This document shows positions 1 through 6,139 of a DNA stretch of 11,831 nt, one piece after another. Positions within the stretch are counted from its first letter, which is position 1, and each line of letters opens with the position of its first letter. The DNA comes from an uncultured Mollicutes bacterium. GTDB taxonomy: Bacteria; Bacillota_I; Bacilli_A; RF39; UBA660. Under the pieces are notes generated by a model. It saw only the letters and a program-made list of their open reading frames with translations, did not search any database and had not been told where the DNA came from. The stretch covers positions 1-11,831 of the forward strand of contig USTO01000016.1 of the NCBI GenBank assembly GCA_900557675.1, in the 5' to 3' direction. Made by a program: the position numbers and the translations under genes.

Positions 1-257
1 AAGTTTGCCTCATTACAAAGATTCACAATATAAGGCGAATGCACTATAACTTTGTCTAGTTCCATCCCCTTTTCTTTCATAAGTTGGTACGCTTTCAGCG
101 TAAGTTCATCATTAATACTATTTCTTCTAGTATTCTGAGGTGCCCCTGTATAAAACATAAAACAATTACCACCATAACTAAGAGTCTCTTCTACACATCC
201 AAGTAATTGCTTATCTTTATTAAAAGATACGTGTGACCCTATATAAAGTTTATCCAT
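1..257 (-). CDS. nfo: Endonuclease IV (AP endonuclease), N-terminal part, cut by window edge
   Basis: Endonuclease IV cleaves the DNA backbone at abasic sites and removes blocked 3' ends during base excision repair. It is a cytosolic zinc enzyme with a TIM-barrel fold. The first 85 codons are visible and begin MDKLYIGSHVSF, followed by a GGNCFMFYTGAPQNTRR segment (residues about 29-45) typical of the family start. VIVHSPYIVNL (70-80) corresponds to the AHAPYxxNL motif, so His73 is the likely first zinc ligand. The ATG at 255-257 is preceded by a strong AGGAGGT site at 262-268. The remaining two thirds, with the other metal ligands, lie outside the window. The gene lies downstream of a prepilin-like gene, separated by a hairpin. 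No clear promoter fits between hairpin and start, so expression may be by read-through or from a promoter overlapping the hairpin. Confidence 0.93.
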   Translation of the reverse strand, partial: MDKLYIGSHVSFNKDKQLLGCVEETLSYGGNCFMFYTGAPQNTRRNSINDELTLKAYQLMKEKGMELDKVIVHSPYIVNLCNEAN

Positions 258-278
258 ATATACCTCCTATAAGTATTA

Positions 279-299
279 AAAGGCGATAATATCGCCTTT
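279..299 (-). terminator. Hairpin between prepilin-like gene and nfo
   Basis: A perfect 9-bp stem (279-287 with 291-299, core GGCGAT/ATCGCC) with a 3-nt loop. In the minus direction the stem runs into a short T-rich stretch (TTTTAATACTT), so it can act as an intrinsic terminator for the prepilin-like gene ending at 336. The T tract is short, so termination may be partial and let nfo be transcribed. Confidence 0.6.
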
Positions 300-335
300 A
301 TTATTCTTTAGTTCAAATTCTATTAATACATTGTC

Positions 336-812
336 CTATGAACAAGCAGGACTTTTAGCCTGATGAGTTTTCTCATTGTCATAATCTCCACCTGCTGCTG
401 CTGTTAATATAACACAAGCACGGCCATTAGGTAATATTTCAACACTAGCAGCAGAATAATTCTTAGGATTTACTCCCGCAGCCGTCAGAAATGCTTCTCT
501 TTTAGCATCAGTATCAAAAGTACAACTTCCTCCATTACCATTCAAAGGAATGGAACAAGCATTTTTAAAACTATCATCAACTTTTTGAATATCAGAGTTA
601 TTAACCATTAATGCTTGATATTCCCTTTCAGCCCAGTCAGCAACTGTTTTTGCCGTAGTCTTAAATGCCGAAGTTCTAGCACTATTAATACTACTAAGTA
701 CAGCAGGTATAGTAATAGCAACAACAATAGCAAGTATTACGATAACAGCAAGTAACTCTATTAATGTAAATCCTTTATTATTTAATCTCTTCATTTTTAA
801 ATTCCCTTTCAT
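336..812 (-). CDS. Prepilin-like secreted/surface protein (type IV pilin N-terminal domain)
   Basis: This 158-residue protein has a class III (prepilin peptidase) signal: a short basic leader ending in Gly14, then FTLIE (15-19) and a hydrophobic helix to about residue 40. Family knowledge says such proteins are cut after the Gly, methylated on Phe, and assembled by a type IV pilus, Com or type II-like machine. The rest is a small globular domain with four cysteines (86, 97, 133, 157), possibly two disulfides. The ATG at 812 has AGGAGG seven bases upstream. The in-frame Met7 (794) has a much weaker site. The gene has its own promoter (TTGACA, 18 bp, TATTAT) overlapping the end of rsmD, so it is a separate transcription unit although co-directional. 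ComGC-like or minor pseudopilin roles are equally possible, and no assembly genes are in view. Confidence 0.85.
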   Translation of the reverse strand: MKGNLKMKRLNNKGFTLIELLAVIVILAIVVAITIPAVLSSINSARTSAFKTTAKTVADWAEREYQALMVNNSDIQKVDDSFKNACSIPLNGNGGSCTFDTDAKREAFLTAAGVNPKNYSAASVEILPNGRACVILTAAAGGDYDNEKTHQAKSPACS

Positions 813-837
813 TACTTATCCTCCTTATGATAACTCA

Positions 838-867
838 ATAATAACATAAAATAGTATTAATTGTCAA
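838..867 (-). promoter_or_regulatory. Strong sigma-A-type promoter of the prepilin-like gene
   Basis: In the minus direction there is a perfect -35 TTGACA (862-867, inside the last codons of rsmD), an 18-bp spacer, and TATTAT (838-843) preceded by TG one base away (extended -10). The predicted start near 831 gives a leader of about 20 bases with the AGGAGG site, so the gene is expressed independently of the upstream operon. Confidence 0.75.
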
Positions 868-1411
868 TAACTTTTTGTAAAATTGTTATAAACTTGTCAC
901 CATATTTTTTATCCTTAATAACAACTAAACCATCATAATCTATATACTCATAATTACCACTATGTTCTATAACAATAAGTCCCTCTTCATTTACCATATC
1001 ATCCATAATAAGCGTATAAATAATATCATTAATAACCCTCTTATTATAAGGAGGATCTAAGAAAACAATATCATATTTACTACCCATTAACTTAATTTTC
1101 TTAAGCATATCCCTATAATCCATTTTATAAATTTCACAGTTTCTTATCCCTAAACCATTAATATTATCCTTAACAACCTTTATAACCTCTCTATTATTAT
1201 CACAAAAATCACACCACTTACCCCCATTACTAAGAGCCTCTATTCCAAGAGCACCACTACCACAAAATAAATCCAAAATATTAGCATTATCAATATAACC
1301 ACTAATACTAGCAAATAAACTTTCTTTAACCCTATCCATAGTAGGCCTAGTACCATCTATATTAAATCCTTTTAAATTCCTTCCCTTATAAATACCACTA
1401 ATAACTTTCAT
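857..1411 (-). CDS. rsmD: 16S rRNA (guanine-966-N2)-methyltransferase RsmD
   Basis: RsmD methylates N2 of G966 (E. coli numbering) of 16S rRNA in the assembling small subunit, using S-adenosylmethionine. The 184-residue length is normal. It opens MKVISGIYKGRNL, followed by TRPTMDRVKESLF (21-33), SAM-binding motif I DLFCGSGALGIEALS (47-61) and the catalytic DPPY tetrad (119-122), with the usual KKYGDKFITI strand near the end (168-177). The ATG at 1411 lies inside the ylbF-like gene (14-base overlap) with GGGGGA just upstream, so translation is probably coupled. The neighbourhood matches the ylbF-rsmD order of Bacillus. The 3' end carries the -35 of the next promoter. Confidence 0.95.
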   Translation of the reverse strand: MKVISGIYKGRNLKGFNIDGTRPTMDRVKESLFASISGYIDNANILDLFCGSGALGIEALSNGGKWCDFCDNNREVIKVVKDNINGLGIRNCEIYKMDYRDMLKKIKLMGSKYDIVFLDPPYNKRVINDIIYTLIMDDMVNEEGLIVIEHSGNYEYIDYDGLVVIKDKKYGDKFITILQKVIDN

Positions 1412-1697
1412 TACATCCCCCTACTTTCTCATCCATAAGTTCTCTAAACATCTTATTAATACTACCTACTATCATAGATAGTTCATTATACCTAATCATA
1501 TACTCCCTATAATCAACATAACTATAAATCTTCTTACGATAATAAATAAGCATATTATCATCTTCCTCTTTATGAATTATCGAAAGAAGATCCATAATCT
1601 CTTTATTACTCTTAACCCTATCCCTATAATAAATAAGTTCCTCTATAAGTTTACTATCCTCAAGTTCCCTTATAAATGCCTTAGCACCTTCTACCAT
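1398..1697 (-). CDS. YlbF-family (Com_YlbF) regulator of RNA processing
   Basis: A 99-residue, mostly helical, charged protein (MVEGAKAF at the start, then IIHKEEDDNMLIYYRKK and NELSMIVGSINKMF). It resembles the YlbF/YmcA family. In Bacillus subtilis these proteins form a complex with YaaT that tunes RNase Y cleavage and affects competence, sporulation and biofilms. It is shorter than B. subtilis YlbF (about 150) and has only one cysteine (95), so it may be a reduced relative lacking the iron-sulphur ligands. The start is the ATG at 1697, with AGGAGG just upstream. A TTG further out (1715) would place that site inside the coding sequence and is rejected. It overlaps lspA by 17 bases and rsmD by 14. 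The ylbF-rsmD linkage seen in Bacillus supports the call; which family member it is remains open. Confidence 0.78.
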   Translation of the reverse strand: MVEGAKAFIRELEDSKLIEELIYYRDRVKSNKEIMDLLSIIHKEEDDNMLIYYRKKIYSYVDYREYMIRYNELSMIVGSINKMFRELMDEKVGGCNESY

Positions 1698-2142
1698 TAT
1701 TAACCTCCTTAGCAAAGAAAAGCAATATAATAGCCCCTATAACAACAAAACTATCAGCTAAATTAAATATAGGATACCCATAACCAAATACCTTAAAATC
1801 TAAGTAATCAATAACATAACCATAAAATATCCTATCAAATAAGTTGCCCATTGCTCCCCCAATTAATAAACCAAACCCCATTAAACTAACCCTATTCCTA
1901 ATATTATTCTTATATATATAAGTAAATATACCAAGTAATATAAGAAAAGATATAACAATAAGTAAAAAGGTACTTCCCGTAAAAATACTAAAAGCACCTC
2001 CCGTATTCTTAACTAAACTAATATAAAAGAAATTCCTAATAACCATAATACTATCATTAAAACTAAGAATATGTGTAATAATAAATTTACAAACAAAATC
2101 TAATATAAATGAAACAAAAGCTATAATATAAAGTCTTTTCAT
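1681..2142 (-). CDS. lspA: Lipoprotein signal peptidase (signal peptidase II)
   Basis: LspA is a membrane aspartyl protease that removes the signal peptide from prolipoproteins after diacylglyceryl modification. The 153 residues show four hydrophobic segments (about 5-25, 57-77, 85-100, 125-145). Conserved motifs are LDFVCKF (14-20), KNTGGAFS (45-52), GGAMGNLFDR (95-104) and FNLADSFVVIG (126-136). Asp103 and Asp130 correspond to the catalytic pair of B. subtilis LspA (102/129), and Asp15, Asn100 and Asn127 to its other essential residues. The ATG at 2142 has an AAAGGAA site. It sits 15 bases after a prepilin-like gene and overlaps the ylbF-like gene by 17 bases, so it is mid-operon. Nothing suggests it is inactive. 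Confidence 0.96.
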   Translation of the reverse strand: MKRLYIIAFVSFILDFVCKFIITHILSFNDSIMVIRNFFYISLVKNTGGAFSIFTGSTFLLIVISFLILLGIFTYIYKNNIRNRVSLMGFGLLIGGAMGNLFDRIFYGYVIDYLDFKVFGYGYPIFNLADSFVVIGAIILLFFAKEVNNGRRC

Positions 2143-2157
2143 ATCAGTTTCCTTTCT

Positions 2158-2829
2158 CTAACTTGGTCTTATCTCTAATTCCTTTTTTATCTTACTCTCC
2201 TTGTTACTATAAACTTTACCCTTATCATCAACATCAACCGTATAATAATATTTATTACTATCAGCATAATTATTATCAGGAGAAACAGCTATACTATCAT
2301 TAAAAGGACAAGTATTAATAACACCAACATAAAAATTATCAGTTTCAGTTCCATCACTAGAATTAGTCTTTTGCTTACCTAAACAACCAAGTTTAACCAT
2401 AAAACAATACACATAATCACTATCTCTATAAACCATAACCTCTGTACTATCATCATAACAAGAATTATCATTATTAGGATTAACAACTTCGTCCTTCTTT
2501 AAGTAACCACTATCTATAACCTTTTGAAAAGGAAAAGACCTCTTATATACATCTACATAACAGAAAGTAGTACTATTGTCACACTCATTATTATCAATAT
2601 CATATTTTTCATATTCGCCAACTCTAGAAACTCCACCCCACCCCGAAGTCATATTCTCATCAATATAAGCCTCCACAGCCTTAGTAACATTATTAATAAA
2701 TACCCTTTCACTTTTAACCTTAGCATTACTATAAGACCCATTAACAGCCATTATCGTAATAGAACTAACAATAGCAAGCACTATAATAACCGCAAGTAAC
2801 TCAATTAAAGTAAAACCCTTATTATTCAT
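2158..2829 (-). CDS. Prepilin-like protein with long cysteine-rich C-terminal domain
   Basis: A 223-residue protein starting MNNKG, then FTLIE (6-10) and a hydrophobic helix to about residue 30. This is a very short class III signal with predicted cleavage after Gly5. The remaining ~190 residues are polar and rich in Asp, Asn, Ser and Tyr, with six cysteines, consistent with an exported disulfide-stabilised pseudopilin head. The ATG at 2829 is preceded by AGGGGTGAT with good spacing. A GTG at 2838 lies within that site and is rejected. It follows the membrane-anchored protein by 11 bases and precedes lspA by 15, so it is co-transcribed. Prepilin peptidase substrates are processed by a different enzyme from LspA, so the neighbourhood is not a functional pairing by itself. 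The exact role is unknown. Confidence 0.85.
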   Translation of the reverse strand: MNNKGFTLIELLAVIIVLAIVSSITIMAVNGSYSNAKVKSERVFINNVTKAVEAYIDENMTSGWGGVSRVGEYEKYDIDNNECDNSTTFCYVDVYKRSFPFQKVIDSGYLKKDEVVNPNNDNSCYDDSTEVMVYRDSDYVYCFMVKLGCLGKQKTNSSDGTETDNFYVGVINTCPFNDSIAVSPDNNYADSNKYYYTVDVDDKGKVYSNKESKIKKELEIRPS

Positions 2830-2840
2830 AAATATCACCC

Positions 2841-3680
2841 CTAAAACAAATTAATAACATTATACTCATTCAAAAAATATAAAGCACATCCAACTAATAA
2901 TACAATAAGAATAATAACAAGTAAAGACTTAATAACATAATGCCCCTTCTTATCCATATCCCCATCAAAGAAGTTATCATCATTAAAGTCATCATTATTA
3001 AACTGATAACCATCTTCATAGAAAGTATTATCTAAGTCATTACCCCTATCACCATTATCACTACTACTCTTATTATTATCCCCCGTAGGGCTTTTATCAT
3101 CCCCAAAACCCGGCATAACTTCCGTATCCTTATCACTCTTTAAGTCCGATAAAAGTTCAAGCGATAAAGTGCCCGTACTAACATCACTCTTTTGGTCCAT
3201 TTCCTCTTCCTTATCAAACTCCTCACTAATCTTATTATACATCTCCTTTACCTTCTCTAAATCCGTCTTAATCTCCTCATCTGTTTGCAAAGTATGCAAA
3301 TAATTAGCCGAAGTACTAACCACTTTATCATCCATATTAGCACGATTTCCCTTAACACTAGCAAGCATCTCATTAATATTATAAACCCGATTATTAGATT
3401 CAATATTCGGCTTTACATCTTCCATTTTATCTTCCTTAACAATTCTCGCATTCTTATTAGTGATACTACCATATTCCTTCATCTTCCTGTATTCTTCTCT
3501 ACTAGTAACACTCGTCCCAATATCCGTAATATCAATCTCATTATCAGATACAGGTAACTTCAAATTCTCAAATTCATCATAAGCACCATATATCTGTCTG
3601 TATAAAGGAGCATTCTTCTTTGTCCTTTGTGCATCCTCTTTAAGTTCCTCTGTATAATATTTTTTCATTCTACTTTCCAT
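2841..3680 (-). CDS. Acidic protein with C-terminal membrane anchor, function unknown
   Basis: A 279-residue protein with no signal peptide. Residues 1-75 are charged and include a RTKKNAPLYRQIYG segment and a SREEYRKMKEYG segment. I have the impression this pattern is conserved among hypothetical proteins of related bacteria, but I cannot name a family. Residues ~125-165 look like a coiled coil (LEKVKEMYNKISEEFDKEEE). Residues 165-242 are strongly acidic and Asn/Asp/Ser rich, hence probably disordered. A single hydrophobic helix (about 248-270, VIKSLLVIILIVLLVG) lies near the C terminus and leaves a short tail, so the bulk should face the cytoplasm (tail-anchored topology). The ATG at 3680 has AAAGGTG six bases upstream; the GTG at 3689 falls in that site. 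It is first in the operon leading to lspA. Confidence 0.7.
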   Translation of the reverse strand: MESRMKKYYTEELKEDAQRTKKNAPLYRQIYGAYDEFENLKLPVSDNEIDITDIGTSVTSREEYRKMKEYGSITNKNARIVKEDKMEDVKPNIESNNRVYNINEMLASVKGNRANMDDKVVSTSANYLHTLQTDEEIKTDLEKVKEMYNKISEEFDKEEEMDQKSDVSTGTLSLELLSDLKSDKDTEVMPGFGDDKSPTGDNNKSSSDNGDRGNDLDNTFYEDGYQFNNDDFNDDNFFDGDMDKKGHYVIKSLLVIILIVLLVGCALYFLNEYNVINLF

Positions 3681-3717
3681 ACTAAACACCTTTACCCGAT
3701 TTTTTTCTTCTAAGTAT

Positions 3718-3726
3718 ATAATAACA
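3718..3726 (-). promoter_or_regulatory. Extended -10 promoter of the lspA operon
   Basis: In the minus direction there is TGT followed by TATTAT, an extended -10 identical to that of the prepilin-like gene at 336-812, about 40 bases before the ATG at 3680. An alternative, partly overlapping -10 is TATACT (3713-3718). No good -35 hexamer is visible 17-18 bases upstream. It is divergent from the ferredoxin promoter. Confidence 0.5.
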
Positions 3727-3756
3727 CACTTTTTAGATTAATAAAAGTATTTTGTA

Positions 3757-3785
3757 TTGATTTTTTTCCATTTTACACTTATAAT
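3757..3785 (+). promoter_or_regulatory. Ferredoxin gene promoter
   Basis: TTGATT (3757-3762), a 17-bp spacer, and a perfect TATAAT (3780-3785), 22 bases before the start codon. This is the best -35/-10 pair on the plus strand. The start site would be near 3792, giving a very short leader that carries AGGAAGGTG. Confidence 0.8.
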
Positions 3786-3807
3786 ATCTGTAAAGGAAGG
3801 TGAAAGA

Positions 3808-3999
3808 ATGAAAGCAAAAGTAGTAAAAGATAAATGTATTGGATGTGGTAATTGTGTATCCCTTACTGATGCAGAAATTTTCGATTTTGACAAAAATGGA
3901 CTTGCAGAGTGCCTAGAAAAAACAATACCAGAAGATAAAGAAGAAGTAACAAAAGAAGCAATAAAATATTGTCCTACTGGGGCGATTGAAGAAGAATAA
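3808..3999 (+). CDS. Single-cluster [4Fe-4S] ferredoxin
   Basis: A 63-residue cytosolic electron carrier. The cluster ligands are visible as CIGCGNC (Cys10, 13, 16) plus YCPTGAI (Cys55), the standard CxxCxxC...CP pattern of monocluster bacterial ferredoxins. Cys35 is extra and not a predicted ligand. The protein is acidic, as usual for the family. The ATG at 3808 is chosen because AGGAAGGTG lies 5 bases before it; an earlier in-frame ATG (3757) sits upstream of the promoter -10 and cannot be the start. It is transcribed alone and divergently from the lspA operon, with its own promoter and a terminator hairpin immediately after the stop. Its partner enzyme is not in the window. Confidence 0.93.
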   Translation: MKAKVVKDKCIGCGNCVSLTDAEIFDFDKNGLAECLEKTIPEDKEEVTKEAIKYCPTGAIEEE

Positions 4000-4019
4000 A
4001 ACTTCTTTTTTCTTTTTTT
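3988..4019 (+). terminator. Ferredoxin transcription terminator
   Basis: The stem AAGAAG (3989-3994) pairs with CTTCTT (4002-4007) across a 7-nt loop that includes the stop codon, followed by a long T-rich tract (to 4019). The stem is A/T-heavy, so it is modest in strength, but the T tract is good. Confidence 0.6.
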
Positions 4020-4093
4020 AAAGGCCCTATTGGAACCTAGTATAGCGAAACAATTATAAGTTTTAGATAATTTCCATTAATAATAACTAACGT

Positions 4094-4160
4094 GAAATAG
4101 CCAGTTATCGACATATTTTAACATCTTTATAGTGAATTAATGTCTATAACTTGGCTTTTC
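4094..4160. repeat. Long imperfect inverted repeat in a 250-bp intergenic gap
   Basis: Arms 4094-4114 and 4140-4160 pair over about 18 positions (GAAA, AGCCA, GTTAT, GACAT on the left) with three small bulges or mismatches and a loop of about 25 bases. On the plus strand the right arm ends in GGCTTTTC. A shorter hairpin (AATTAT 4052-4057 with ATAATT 4067-4072) lies just left of it. It could be a structured RNA, a weak terminator or a relic of a mobile element. No open reading frame fits the gap. Confidence 0.45.
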
Positions 4161-4186
4161 AGAAAATATTTAATAAACAATATAAT

Positions 4187-4231
4187 AAAAATCAAAGGCA
4201 AATAAGTAAGCACTTATGACCTTTGATTTTT
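4187..4231 (-). terminator. Bidirectional intrinsic terminator after the ATPase/RloB-like pair
   Basis: A strong hairpin: outer arms AAAAATCAAAGG (4187-4198) and CCTTTGATTTTT (4220-4231), plus an inner stem ATAAGT/ACTTAT (4202-4207, 4212-4217). Flanking A and T runs make it work in both directions. Its natural use is termination of the minus-strand pair ending at 4251. Confidence 0.8.
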
Positions 4232-4250
4232 TACATAACTAATTCTAAAC

Positions 4251-4799
4251 TTATCTATCACACTTCAATATATCTGCTAAATATAATTCACTTTTATCAG
4301 GATGCTTTTTATAAGTCTTATACCGCTTAATATTACTAATTAACATTTTAACATTATTACCACCATAATACATTTCTAAAAACGACGAAGACTGATCATA
4401 TTTTATTCCATTGTATCTTATATTTTCCTTTGAAAAAGATTTTGGAGACTGTGAACTCTTTACTTTTTCATATTTCTTCTCCAATCCCTCATTCAATATT
4501 AAAAGCATTTCTAATTCTGGTTTAGTACAATATTTATATATTTCATTGCTAGAAACAATATTTTTTATATCCCGAGGAATAACTAATTTATCATTTTGTT
4601 TATCACCAACTCTATACACCTTTACAGGCAAACCATAATGCTTTAATTCTGACTTAATAAAAGGATTATTAAGTTGTCGTATTGGATATGGTCTTCGACC
4701 TATCAAATCATCTCTTGAAAAACACAAAGCATCTGCATCAAGTAAGATATTTAAAATGGTCTCTTCATTTTGACCCTCACACATAAGTAATATTCTCAA
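4251..4799 (-). CDS. RloB/TOPRIM-like small protein, putative effector of the ATPase pair
   Basis: A 182-residue protein of uncertain function. Residues 1-20 (MRILLMCEGQNEETILNILL) form a strand followed by Glu8 and a helix, as in the first TOPRIM motif of OLD, RloB and PARIS-type nucleases. KPELEMLLILNEG (93-105) resembles the NPxFExWLLLHF stretch of RloB proteins. The acidic second motif is unclear (Asp66 and Asp70 in RVGDKQND are candidates). The start is a TTG at 4799 directly after the ATPase TAA, with AAGGAA about 10 bases upstream. The ATG five codons in would delete the first strand. This tight pairing with an ATPase and the adjacent restriction-modification genes suggest a defence role. 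It could also be a non-catalytic sensor. The family link is from memory of motifs, not a search. Confidence 0.6.
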   Translation of the reverse strand: MRILLMCEGQNEETILNILLDADALCFSRDDLIGRRPYPIRQLNNPFIKSELKHYGLPVKVYRVGDKQNDKLVIPRDIKNIVSSNEIYKYCTKPELEMLLILNEGLEKKYEKVKSSQSPKSFSKENIRYNGIKYDQSSSFLEMYYGGNNVKMLISNIKRYKTYKKHPDKSELYLADILKCDR

Positions 4800-5936
4800 T
4801 TACATTAATTCCTTTTTAAAATTCATTAAAGCATCATAACTAACATTAGTGTTAAACTCATTATTATAAAACTTATTACTCTTGGAAAGTTCTGTCCTAA
4901 ACTTATAATCAGTATGCATATTCTCTAACCTAATAGCATCTTCATATTTACTAATATAAATATTATCACTTCTACCAAACAAATCTAATATCTCACAGTA
5001 ATGTGTTGTAAATATAAGTGTGGCATTCTTTTTATTAACCGATTTATCCTTATACAAATTAACCAAATTTTCCACTAATGTCTTATGGAAATGATTTTCT
5101 ATTTCATCCACTATTAAATCAGAACCCGTTTTAAGTGAATATACTACGTAAGTAAAAAGTCCAAATCCCTTAGTCGTACCACTAGAAAGAATATCATACA
5201 ATTCTTTACTAGTAACCTCCTTAGTTCTACCGTCCGTATATATTATCTTATACTTAGAATTATCTATCATTTTAATATTATCCAAATGTTCATCAAACAT
5301 TTTTAATATAGAAGTAATTATAGATAAATAGTTATTAAATAATTTATACATATTAAATGTATTAGCGTAATTCATATATGTAATATCATTACTTGGTAAA
5401 TATATTCCCCTTAACCCAATATCTTTTAAAACAGAATATATCATAGAAGTATCTTCTGGTAAAGGGTTATCAAATTTAACTTCCTCAAACTTATCATAAT
5501 TGAATAACTCTCTAATATGAGCCTTTTTATACTCTCTTTTATATAACTTTTCATTCTTAAAAAATACTGAAGTATCATAAGCCGAATTAACATTCTTATA
5601 TAAATCTGTTATATATCTATAAACTGTACCCTTATGATAAAAAGTTATATATAAATTTAATGTTTTATCTATATACTTAAATATATTTTTAGAAGTATTA
5701 ATTCTAAAAGTAGAAAGAACATCATACACTATTGATAATAATTCTACCGTTGTCGTTTTACCAGAAGCATTTTTACCTATAATACCCAAAGTACTAAATA
5801 CAAACAATCCCTCATCTATCTCGCAAAGTTCAAATTCTTTATCACTTGCTGTCTTGTTAGCTGTTGGTACAAACGATATGGTAAAATCTTTTTCACATAG
5901 TTTAAAGTTATTAGCAACTACTCTTAATAGTTTCAT
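4800..5936 (-). CDS. AAA/ABC-type ATPase (AAA_15/21-like), RloA-like partner
   Basis: A 378-residue ATPase of the SMC/ABC-related class common in phage defence pairs (RloA, OLD, AriA). Visible motifs are Walker A GIIGKNASGKTT (51-62, Lys60), an ABC signature-like LSSGTTKG (250-257), Walker B LIVDEIENHFH (274-284, with Asp277 and Glu278) and a switch histidine FTTHYCEIL (309-317). The segment between (about 75-245) lacks a long coiled coil, so this is a short-insert form. The ATG at 5936 has GGTTGGTGA upstream and an extended -10 promoter. The next gene begins at the base after its stop, so the two proteins should be made together and may form a complex in which ATP state controls the partner. 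The gene is very A+T rich compared with the lspA operon, which fits acquisition by transfer. The biological target is unknown. Confidence 0.82.
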   Translation of the reverse strand: MKLLRVVANNFKLCEKDFTISFVPTANKTASDKEFELCEIDEGLFVFSTLGIIGKNASGKTTTVELLSIVYDVLSTFRINTSKNIFKYIDKTLNLYITFYHKGTVYRYITDLYKNVNSAYDTSVFFKNEKLYKREYKKAHIRELFNYDKFEEVKFDNPLPEDTSMIYSVLKDIGLRGIYLPSNDITYMNYANTFNMYKLFNNYLSIITSILKMFDEHLDNIKMIDNSKYKIIYTDGRTKEVTSKELYDILSSGTTKGFGLFTYVVYSLKTGSDLIVDEIENHFHKTLVENLVNLYKDKSVNKKNATLIFTTHYCEILDLFGRSDNIYISKYEDAIRLENMHTDYKFRTELSKSNKFYNNEFNTNVSYDALMNFKKELM

Positions 5937-5962
5937 ATTTCTTCACCAACCTTTCATTTAAT

Positions 5963-5992
5963 ATTATAACACTTCTTTTGCAAAAAAAACAA
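5963..5992 (-). promoter_or_regulatory. Promoter of the ATPase/RloB-like pair
   Basis: In the minus direction: TTGTTT (5987-5992), an 18-bp spacer, and TATAAT (5963-5968) preceded by TGT (extended -10). It lies about 25 bases before the ATG at 5936. Confidence 0.65.
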
Positions 5993-6103
5993 AAAAAATG
6001 TTATTTTTAACAAAAAATTAAACATTTTTACCATATTTATTAAAATTATACACAAAAATACCCTAATTATATCATTCCATATACTACACACTATCTCCCC
6101 CTA

Positions 6104-6125
6104 ATTTAAAGCCCATAGGGCCACC
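6104..6125 (-). terminator. Weak hairpin after the methyltransferase gene
   Basis: GCCC (6111-6114) pairs with GGGC (6118-6121) over a 3-nt loop, followed in the minus direction by TTTAAATT. The stem is only 4 bp, so termination is uncertain. No better terminator lies between the methyltransferase stop (6140) and the next promoter. Confidence 0.3.
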
Positions 6126-6139
6126 CAAAGAAAAAAATA

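Noticed and set aside
2524..3557. Plus-strand open frames opposite the prepilin-like and membrane-anchored genes.
   Set aside because: They are Ile/Asn/Ser/Thr-rich, lack ribosome binding sites and lie fully antisense to well-supported genes.
4020..4186. A tracrRNA or CRISPR-associated RNA (GTTTTAGATAATT-like string and hairpins).
   Set aside because: There is no repeat array, no anti-repeat partner and no cas gene in the window. The resemblance is a few bases.
4251..5936. Naming the ATPase pair as PARIS (AriAB).
   Set aside because: The small protein is far shorter than typical AriB (DUF4435) proteins and the second acidic motif is not clear. The similarity is only architectural, so I left it as RloB/TOPRIM-like.
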